In this document: positions 55,260-64,000 of the stretch, piece by piece
Numbering within the stretch: position 1 is the first letter of the stretch
Layout of the letters: each line of letters opens with the position of its first letter
NCBI GenBank assembly: GCA_947095535.1
Contig: OX352772.1
Span: 121,788,225-121,852,224, forward strand
Length of the DNA: 64,000 nt
Origin: Poecilobothrus nobilitatus
Taxonomy: Eukaryota; Arthropoda; Insecta; Diptera; Dolichopodidae
Direction: 5' to 3'
Translations under genes and position numbers: made by a program
Notes under the pieces: model-generated
Database searches by the model: none
Told to the model about the DNA's origin: nothing
The model's input: the letters and a program-made list of their open reading frames with translations, nothing else

Positions 55260-56841
55260 AAAAAATATAAAGTTTATTATAAATAAACATAAGAAAGACC
55301 CTAACTGTACATTAGAAAATGACAGCATGACAGGTAATTTTTTCGCTTTTTTAAAACTTTTCCAAATCTATACGTGTCTATTCCATTTAAAGGAAGATCA
55401 ATTACTTGTAACAATTTACGGGATTTACCATCTAACTATGGTAAGTATCCGACAACTTAATAAAATGTACTATGTGCTTAATTTATTTGCGCAATATGAG
55501 CATATTCTTTCTGAGTAACTGAAATGTATCAAAATTTTCCATTTAAAACAACAACAAAAATCAGAGCACTACTGTCACCACACAGCAGAATGCTATATCA
55601 AATAATAACAACAAGTAATCTAATATATACATATATGAATGGATGGTAGTTATAGATAATTATAAAAATATATAAAGAAGCACAAATGTACAAACAAGTA
55701 AAAAACTTTAAAAATTTCTATTTATATTTCGCCAATCTGTAAATTTAATTAATATCTACTTAACTTTTAAATTTACCTTAATCTATTTTATTTTAATTTT
55801 AATCTTAATTTAACTAATAAATTCACTTGTTTTTTTTTTTTTTTTTTATTTTATTTTGTTTTAATTTTAATTATGTGTAAAGTAAAAGGTGCAAAATAAA
55901 TATAATACATGTTTTAAACCTTGACTGCACTCCCAATGGCGGCAGTAAGATAAGTACTTTTGATTTTGCTTTTTAATAACACATTTCTTTTTTTTTTTTT
56001 TAATATCACATTTATTTATCTTTCTAATATCACATTTTTTTATCTTTTGTTATTTAATTCTACTTTTTTTTTTGTTTTATATATTTATTTAATATTTAGT
56101 ATATTGACTAATTTATTTTATTTTATTTTTTAAAAAAAATTTTTTTTAATTCAACGCGCGCGGTTGCTTTGTTTACAATTAATTGATTTTAATTTTATTT
56201 ATTTTTTTTTTCTGTTCTTTTCTTTCTAACATCTCCTAGTTGTAAACAAAGCAAAAACAATATCCTTCTCACTCCATCCCCTTGATAGATGTCAGTGTTC
56301 TAATTCTTCTCTTCTCAATAATCAATACCACCATAACTTAAACAGTAATTTTAATTTGTAATTTCTAGTGGTATTTACTTATTATAATTTACTTTTACTT
56401 TATCATAAAAGATCTTGAGAAGAGTCTAATATTATTGTAAATTTTACTATTATTTATAATAGTGTGTGTAAAAATCAACTTAATTAATCAATAACTTTTA
56501 TTTGCTATAACGTGCTCTTTTTCTCTTTTTTGTATTGCACGTAAGGTTTGCTTTGGGTGTGTTTTTGGTTGTAACTGCGTTCAATAAGGATACAGTGTTT
56601 GCTAAAAACTGTTGAACGTTTTATAAATCATTTGCACATTCAAGGCAAACATTTAATTTAATTTTAAATTTAATTAACAAATAAATTGTGTTGTCAAGCT
56701 CGCGGTATTCATATCATACACATATAATTTTTATAATTTTTATCGTTTCTTTATCAATTTAAATTTTAATTTGATATTTCACTTTTTAATCTAATTATAA
56801 ATTTTAATTTGCTGATTTTTACTTGATTTTTATTGATTCTT
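55260..56841. other. AT-rich intron/LINE 5' region, no coding seen
   Basis: Includes homopolymer T runs, an inverted pair ttgctttgtttacaatt (56164) and agttgtaaacaaagcaa (56238), and no convincing ORF1 for the downstream LINE. The LINE's 5' limit lies somewhere here, perhaps near 55900. Confidence 0.4.
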
Positions 56842-59792
56842 AAAATTTTACAAAATTACCAATTTTAATGTAAATTTCTGCAATATACGCGGTTTACAGA
56901 CGAATATCGATGCTGTCACTTGCCATTTAAATTCTAGCAAACCAGCAATTCTTGCCCTATGTGAAACTCAAGTTAACGGCCAGAATGATAATTTTAATAT
57001 TACTGGCTACACACTCGTTTCACATTTCGTGTCTAAAAGAGGTATCGCCATCTATATTAAACATGACACAGCTTTCAACACTCTTAATAAATTCAAATGT
57101 TCTAGCCCAACTTTCCACTATGTTTGGGTAAAAATCCTCGTTAGAAAGCAAGTCATACATTTCTGTTTCTTATACAGATCACCCAACTCAAGTGAAAAGG
57201 AAACTGTTGTGGAAATTGAAAATCTCTCAAACCAGATCAATGAAATTTTGGATTCATATCCAGGAACTGAAATTGTTCCGGCGGGTGATTTCAATATTCA
57301 TAATAGAGACTGGCTTTACTTTTCTAGTAACACTTCTCTGAGTCAAAACTCAATTAGGAAACAAGTTGAACTATTCTCATCTCTTTTCCACCTTTCTCAA
57401 CTTGTTCTAAATCCCACTAGGATCCCAGATCGTGCTGATCAAGAAAGCTACCTCTTGGATCTGTTCCTGACCACACACCCTGAAAAATATGTGGTTTCAG
57501 TTGGTTGCCCCCTGGGTGGCTCCGACCATTGTTTGGTTAAAACAAGTTTCCGGGTAGGCCCAATTACCAATCAAAGGACTCCTTCCAGAAAATTAGTATG
57601 GCGATACAGCCATGCGAACTGGGAGGGTCTTCACAGTTTTTTCAGATCCTTTGATTGGTCATTGTGCTTCCGCGATAGGAATGTCGACTTTGCTGCAAAT
57701 GCGATTTGTGAAACAATTTTACTTGGAATGAGGTTATTTATTCCTCACTCAATGAGAACTATTAAACGGAAATCCAAATCTTGGTTCAATCGCATTTGCA
57801 GTGAAGCCGTCCTTAAAAAGGAGGAGGCTTTTAAACTGTATCAAAGCAATAGGTTGGAGGCTCTCAGGGCAAACTATATAGTGGTTCGAAACAGGTGCAA
57901 GAGAGTTATCAACAGGCAAAAATTCTTATTTAACCTAAAGTTGAAACGCAAACTTATCCACATGCCTAAGAATAGCAGATCCTTTTGGTCATTTGCAAAA
58001 AGTTTAAAAGAGGACGCTAGTGGGTCTTCTTTTCCTCCGCTTGTTGATATTAATAACATGATTGTGTCAGATTCCAAAGAGAAAGCGAACTTGTTTGGCA
58101 AGCAGTTCTCTTTCAACTCGACACTACCTCAGTCAACTTTAAAGCCACCAACTGTTCCTGAAGTTGACTACTCCTTCGGTAAAATATACTTTAGGACAAG
58201 AGCAGTGATGAAAATCTTGAAAAATCTTGATGCAAAAAAATCAGCCGGTCCAGATGGTATCACTACCATAGTTCTTAAAAATATCTATTCAAGTATTTCA
58301 AAACCTCTACGCAACCTTTTCTATCTTTCCTTTACTTCGGGTATTCACCCTACCCAATGGAAGGTTGCGCATGTTTTCCCATTTCCCAAAAAAGGTAATA
58401 AAAGCGATCCCTCTAACTATCGTCCTATTGCTATAACCTCGGTTCTTTCAAAAGTAATGGAAAAAATAATAAACCAGAAGCTTTTGAAATATCTGGATCG
58501 TAGAGGTTTGCTTCATGATCGACAATACGGGTTCAGAGCCCGTCGTTCAACCGGTGATCTCATGACTTACCATTGCGAAAAGTTGAATATCAGCCTTCAC
58601 CATTCTGGTGAATCTGATGTAGTGGCTCTGGATATTTCTAAAGCGTTCGACCGAGTCTGGCATGATGCTTTATTAGCAAAATGCAAAGCGTTAGGACTAG
58701 GTAGGGTCTTTCTAAAATGGATTGGAGATTTGCTTTCGAATCGCATGATTCGGGTACTTGATGATTCGGGATGGTTATTCATCTGACAATTTTATAATTA
58801 ATGCTGGTGTCCCTCAGGGATCGGTTTTGTCCCCCACTCTCTTCTTAATATTTATCAATGACCTACTTTCAATTACCTCCAATCCAATCCATAGTTTCGC
58901 AGATGACAGCACCCTTGTAGCTTCCTACGAATTTCATAGCCGCTGTGGTATTAATTACCAAACTAATAGAACAGCAAGAAACTTCACTATCAGTGAGCTA
59001 AATAATGATTTAGCGAAAATCCAAAAATGGGGTGAAAGCAAAAGAGTTGATTTCAACACCAAAAAAACGCAATGCTGTTTAATCTCGCGTAAAGTAGCTA
59101 CTACTACACCAAACCTGACTTTTCAGGGTGAGGCTTTGCAGCACTCAACAGATTTAAACATTCTGGGCATCGAGTTAAATCAGAAATTGACCTGGTCAAA
59201 TCATATTTTTGGTATAGCTAAAGATGCTGCTAAATATCTAGGTTTCTTGTATCGCTGTAAAGCTTACTTCTCTCCTTCCGATCTTCTCAACATCTATAAA
59301 ATGTACATTAGGCCCAAAATGAAGTATAATGCACATATTTGGGCTGGAGCGCCCCAAACAGCGCTGCGTTTTCTCGACAAAGTGCAAAACAGAGCTATTC
59401 GCCTTATTGGCGATCCCAGTGTTACCTCAACGCTCACTCCACTTTGCCATCGCCGTACTGTTGGGTCATTGACCCTTTTTTATAGATACCTTGTAGGGGT
59501 GAACACCTGTTCTAAAGAAATAAAACAATTGATGCCACCACTCAAAGTTTTCCAACGTGAAACGAGGAGTGCAACAGATGCCCACCCATACACTGTCGAA
59601 CTGTCAAGATGGCGCAATACAGCATTCGGGAATTCGTTTGTCATGCGCACGTCGCGTTTATGGAACCTTATGCCCGCACATGTGTTCCCAAAAGTTGGTA
59701 ATTCATTTGTGTACGATATATCGAAATTCAAGAAGAACACTAACATCTTTCTTCAAAATAACTATCCAAATTTTTTCCTTCATCCTCCATAA
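56842..59792 (+). pseudogene. LINE endonuclease-reverse transcriptase, one frameshift from intact
   Basis: The open frame runs from about 56842 without an early ATG: NVNFCNIRGLQTNIDAVTCH (endonuclease start), IVPAGDFNIHNRDWLYFSSN, GCPLGGSDHCLVKTSF; RT: AKKSAGPDGITTIVLKNIYS, SNYRPIAITSVLSKVMEKII, RQYGFRARRSTGDLMTYHCE, VVALDISKAFDRVWHDALLA, up to 58786. The second frame from 58758 carries NAGVPQGSVLSPTLFLIFIN, SFADDSTLVAS (catalytic FADD intact) and the C-terminus to 59792. The break coincides with a duplicated gattcggg (58746 and 58762). Clade uncertain (jockey/I/CR1 group). Confidence 0.9.
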
Positions 59793-60014
59793 TCCCAATT
59801 TTCCTATATTCAAACACCCAAGTATTCCTTCCCCCATCCTTTTCCCCAAAACCAAGCTGTACATTATATTATTATGTATTAAAGGACCAATCCTATAGTT
59901 TGTTTTAAAGGGGGTGGTTTTGGTTGGTTAAAGTCCAACACTACTCAGAGGAACCTCGTGCAGTTCCTTTGGGTGACTTTTGATGTTTTCCACAGTCCCT
60001 CGTAAAAAAAAAAA
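59793..60014 (+). mobile_element. LINE 3' UTR and poly(A)
   Basis: A 3' UTR with gaggaacctcgtgcagttcc (imperfect hairpin, near 59950) and an A-run at 60004-60014 marks the LINE 3' end, 44 bp before the next exon of the host transposon gene. Confidence 0.7.
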
Positions 60015-60057
60015 TATATAACATTTTGAACTTACTTACTTGCTTTTTTTCATACAG

Positions 60058-61212
60058 TAATAACGTAATTACAGATTCAGCAAATTCGACTCCAAAAACG
60101 AGAAAAAGGCAGTGTCGCCCTCATTTATGGGTCCGAAACATTAATAAAAAGCTAAGACAAACAGGAAAAGAATACAATGATTATCAAAATAGGAAGAGAT
60201 CAGCAAGAAAAATGAAATATCCCTGTAAGAGTAACTGCTTTTTTTTTTGCACAAAAAATTTTTCGGAAAAGGAACGAATAAATATTTTCTATGACTTTTG
60301 GAACATATCCTATGAAGAAAAAAGCAAATTTTACTTTAAATATGTAATTTATGTGACAAGTGCTTCTTATTTGAAAATAAAATCGATCCCTCAGACGAAG
60401 ATAAGGTTATATTTGAAAAGCATAAAAATGAGAAACTGACTTGTAAAGGTGATCGCGACATTGGCAGGAGCAATATAGATCCAAACACCTGTATTTTATG
60501 TTATGACTTGCAAAAGGTATTTGGTTTACCTAAAGGAAATGCTTCCTCTTTTTTTTATAAACGAAAGTTAAATGTTTTTAATTTAACAGGAACACTTATA
60601 ATTCCAAATCAAAAAAATATTACCTATTGTTCAATATGAACAGCGACTAATAGCGGTTGTTCGGGAAACGATATAACAAGTGCATTAATAAGAATATTAA
60701 AGCAAGCCACTAAAGATATTTCTTTTGTTAAAAGAATTATTTTGTGGAGCGATTCGTGCGTCCCACAGAATCGTAATAAAATAAATACTAGTGCAATTAA
60801 AATGTTTATGGAAGCAAATTCTAATTTGGAATGTATAATACAAACATTTTCGGAGCCTTGTCACTCCAATATTCAGGAGGTGGACTGTGCGCACTCTACA
60901 ATAGATAGGTATTTAAAAAATGTTGAAATTTATAGTCTTCTTCACCTAATTCGTTTATTAAAAAATATTAACTACAAAAATGTAAATTTATCTACTATGC
61001 AAATGAAAGTAAGTGATTTTAAAATTTATTCAAGTGTTTCAAATAAATTGGATTTTTCTAAAGTACCATTTTCAAAAATCAAATTAATTCTCTATGAAAA
61101 AGGTGAGAAATCTAGTTTCAGTATAAAATACAAAGCATTTCAGGAAAACGAGTACAAAACTGTTTCTTTAAATAAAACACCAACAAAAAAAACATTAGCA
61201 TCTCCGAATTAA
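60058..61212 (+). pseudogene. Transposase-like gene of the TIR transposon, main exon(s)
   Basis: A clean acceptor (ctttttttcatacag) precedes 60058. First block: RPHLWVRNINKKLRQTGKEY and NCFFFCTKNFSEKERINIFY, a Cys-rich segment. After a one-frame change near 60380: CILCYDLQKVFGLPKGNASS, FFYKRKLNVFNLTGTL, a TGA replacing the usual Trp (about 60636), GNDITSALIRILKQATKDIS, then frame 60742-61212 with LWSDSCVPQNRNKINTSAIK and CHSNIQEVDCAHSTIDRYLK. WSDSC...QNRN and the later D/H look like an RNase H-fold active site. I know this multi-copy family from insects but not its superfamily. Confidence 0.6.
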
Positions 61213-61403
61213 AATAATTAACTTCTATAGTGGGTATATTTCAACTGGAAAGTATTTCATAAAATTATTTTGATAAATATCATTTTGATAATATGGGAAT
61301 TCAGTGTATTCTTACGTGTATCTAGATGCATATAATATAATTATTGTTATAAAATAATAAGTAATCAGAGCTGTGAAGATAAGACCTAGAAAAAATTTAA
61401 ATT

Positions 61404-61700
61404 ATGTTCATTATAAATATTTTGTAACTTAAGTATTAACTTTAAAAAAAAATTAGATAAAACTAATAATATTCACTGTAATACAGCATGAAGAGCTTTT
61501 TATTTAATAAGTTATTATTATAATTTTATGAAAATAAGACTGTTCTGTTAATTTTGAAAAAATGTATGTTCATTATAAATATTTTGTAACTTAAGTATTA
61601 ACAACTAAAAATAAAATTAAGATAAAACTAAACTCTATTCATTGTAATATGAATGAAGAGATCGCTTATTATAATGAAATTATAAAAAATGTCAAATGAA
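61404..61700. repeat. 162-bp tandem duplication
   Basis: atgttcattataaatatttt and gtaacttaagtattaac occur at 61404 and again at 61566; the units continue with similar attcantgtaatann.gaatgaagag blocks. It lies between the transposase-like gene and the right terminal repeat. Confidence 0.7.
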
Positions 61701-62524
61701 AATTTAAACAAAAACTTATTTTAAAATCAAAATTCTTTTTATAAATAATTCTTATAGCTTACAGCAAAATAATAACCTAAAAATAAAAAGAACCAAAATA
61801 AAGAAATGCATTTATAGTAGTAGGTACGTAACTAACTTAATTTACTATATATACTTAAAATTTTTGTTGTTTTAATTCATATTTTGTTTCTTTTCTTATT
61901 ATATTATATTTGTACAGTGTAGTTTTGGTTTTTGTATTCTAATCTTTTTTATTTTTAATTTTTGTAAAAATATAACCTTAAAATACCAAAATTATATCTT
62001 AAGAGAAAACTGATTTGAGTTGGGTAGATATAGCAACTAGTAAGTAGGTATAATAATATTATGTCTTCTAAATTACCTTATATTCTAATACAAATTATTC
62101 TTATTATTATATAGTAATTTTCTGACTTTTTACAAACATTCCTACTAAAATTATCTTATTTTATAGAAAATAAAACTTAATTAAACTGTCAAAAATTAAA
62201 TTTTAAATAAAAATCATTTTTTATTATGTCATAATTCAAAAATATTTTTTAAAATCAAATTGTTCCATACCCATTTTCTTTTGTTCCACCTCTTACAATA
62301 TGCCGTAACTGATGCAAAAAAAAGTGGATATGAAACAAAAGAAAAAAGAACTTTCAAAAAACTGTAATAACTAGCAAAATTGTGTCAGAATTATTACAAA
62401 AACTTACATACTTATAGAAAATATATCAATAATTCAGTGTGCAAAATTTTTAAAATTTCTATCGCGTAGGTAGTTTTAAATTTTTTTGACTTTTATCTTT
62501 AACCGCGTTTTCTCGAAATAAAGT

Positions 62525-62556
62525 GCGTATGGAACAAACTAGTATTCAGGCGACGA
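62525..62556 (-). repeat. Right terminal inverted repeat
   Basis: Complement of 54494-54525; core ggaacaaactagtattcagg. Confidence 0.8.
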
Positions 62557-62559
62557 TAG

Positions 62560-64000
62560 GTATATAAAATACTGACATTATCAATAAAAATCAAGTAAAA
62601 TCAAAAAATCAAATCAGTCAATAAAAAAAATATCAAATTCCGTAACGTATTCATACATATATTCTTATTCTATAGTTCCAAAAAAAAAAACATCTCTTGA
62701 ACAAAATAGTTCTATCTAACATTTCATATCTTCTAAAATTCTAATTTAACAATAATTCACAATTCCAATTTCAAAATAAAAATAAACATATAAAATATTT
62801 TTCATATTAACTGTACATACTTCATTTGCAAGAACGAAGTTTTGTTGGTTAAGTTATCTTAAATAAAAAGTTTTTAATTACATTAGTTTATTTTGTTCTC
62901 ACAGAACATGCTTCCATTCGCAATTTGTTAGTACTTACCTACACGCTCAAAACATGTATACCTTTATAACATGCAAATGTATTAAAAAAAACTTTATATT
63001 ACTTTATCATAGAGAACAACAAACTAGTAAAGTTCTTTTCTGCATACAAATCAAATTCATATTAGAGAAAGGAAATTATAAATATGGTAACATAGAAATG
63101 TATCAATATTCTATTTATATTGTAAATTTTTATATTACAATATTGTTAATAATATTTATAACACTAAAATCTAATTTTACTAAATTTACTTTTAACTTGC
63201 TCTTAAATTACATACATACATAAAAAGTTCTTATAAAAATGACCAGTCTTGATTTCATAAGTTATTTCTCATTATCAATACTATTATACCTTATAATAGC
63301 TATGATTGTTTAACTTTTTTCTTCATTTTATATTGTAAAAAAACAAAAACTTTTTTATCTTGAGGCAAGTGTACAACATTATTTTATTAGTATTACCATA
63401 TTGAAAAATTGATGTGATTTATTCTGAATTTTCAACTTTGAGAGTTTATAAACGTATCAAAAGAAAATGTTAGATTTTCTAATATATATTTCAAAAAATA
63501 CTTATAATGCTTTTAAAATTCGTTATTAGAATAATTTTTTGAATTATATAAAATATTTAAATTAAGAAAAGAACAAATACTATATAATAATCATTTGTTG
63601 ACACCTATATTTTAATCAACCTCAATCAGATTTTTGTATAGATAGTGTATTTAATATTTCTTTAAGTGCATTTTTTGCAAGTATATAGTTGCATTTTTGA
63701 TGGTATATTTATTGTGAATTCATGTAACTAAGCGGGAAAAATTCTAAAAATTACTATCACATATCTTTAATATATATGTACATACATACATAATAAATGA
63801 AATTCTTTAAAACTTAAGTTTTTAAAAAAAATTATTTTTAAATCATATAAATGATATGGCAATATTGTATTTAATAATAACAACAATAAAAGACTTTGTA
63901 CAATATTTTTTTATATTAATAGTATATTCACAAACACTTGATTTTGAGAAATCGTGATGATTTCGAAAATTAAATTGATTTCGTTCTCTTTGTTTCTTGA
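62560..64000. other. AT-rich sequence, no gene recognised
   Basis: Only low-complexity open frames (for example 62954-63223, rich in Ile, Tyr and Lys) and CATA/TACA runs. Confidence 0.5.

Larger units (their letters stand above)
54494..62556 (+). mobile_element. DNA transposon with 32-bp terminal inverted repeats, superfamily not assigned
   Basis: Ends 54494-54525 and 62525-62556 are inverted repeats (29 of 32 matching; core cctgaat.ctagtttgttcc), each preceded outward by TA, a possible 2-bp target duplication. Subterminal copies of ttgttccatanccat or its complement occur near 54868 and 54903 on the left, and 62266, 62283 and 62325 on the right. It contains one transposase-like gene and a LINE that accounts for about half its length. 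Confidence 0.75.

Noticed and set aside
62954..63223. 89-codon frame at the right end
   Set aside because: Low-complexity Ile/Tyr/Lys translation of AT-rich DNA, no start context or conserved pattern.

Overview
The window is an AT-rich stretch of insect DNA, most likely dipteran, and consists almost entirely of transposable elements inserted into one another. I base this on the element set: a 17.6/297-type errantivirus, a LOA/Bilbo-type LINE with an RNase H domain, PIF/Harbinger, Polinton/Maverick, plus GACGGACGG-bearing dispersed repeats common in flies. I see no ordinary host gene, tRNA, rRNA or CRISPR. Most coding regions are broken by stops, frameshifts or deletions.

Layout. 1-2110: AT-rich DNA with two copies of a non-coding repeat. 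2110-7996: pieces of an errantivirus-like LTR element in both orientations, forming an inverted repeat (about 2371-3440 against 4755-5815). The plus-strand copy runs through integrase into the start of env, and env resumes at 45961. Between lies a nested insertion of about 38 kb bounded by a near-perfect 10-bp target-site duplication (7987-7996 and 45951-45960). Its outer shell is a LOA-type LINE: two chimeric tandem pieces on the left (7997-11424) and an endonuclease-RT-RNase H-3' end piece on the right (42490-45950).

Between the LOA pieces sits a decayed Polinton/Maverick (11425 to about 42285), a virus-like DNA transposon. Recognisable genes are protein-primed DNA polymerase B, adenovirus-type protease, major capsid protein, penton-like minor capsid protein, FtsK/HerA-type packaging ATPase, RVE integrase with chromodomain, and several conserved genes of unknown function. 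Its major capsid gene is split by one LINE (19190-21656). Its integrase gene is split by a longer member of the same LINE family (25669-34397), whose 3' UTR holds a complete Harbinger element (31356-34247, TTA target duplication). A 3.0-kb block from mid-Harbinger into the Polinton terminal repeat is present three times (32876-41866). A 1,437-bp block of Polinton genes is present twice (14401-17275).

45961-49300: rest of env and the errantivirus LTR, itself invaded by the non-coding repeat and followed by a 157-bp tandem repeat. 49806-53997: a second Ty3/gypsy element, probably mag-like, with paired short LTRs. 54020-54295: a degenerate THAP-like domain. 54494-62556: a DNA transposon with 32-bp terminal inverted repeats, a well-formed TATA/Inr promoter and a transposase-like gene of a family I cannot place; one of its introns holds a nearly intact LINE (56842-60014). 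62560-64000: AT-rich, nothing recognised.

The genes do not form a working host pathway. The coherent units are the Polinton virion/replication set, with a minus-strand capsid-packaging cluster and a divergent promoter at 25081-25175, and the DNA transposon at 54.5-62.6 kb.
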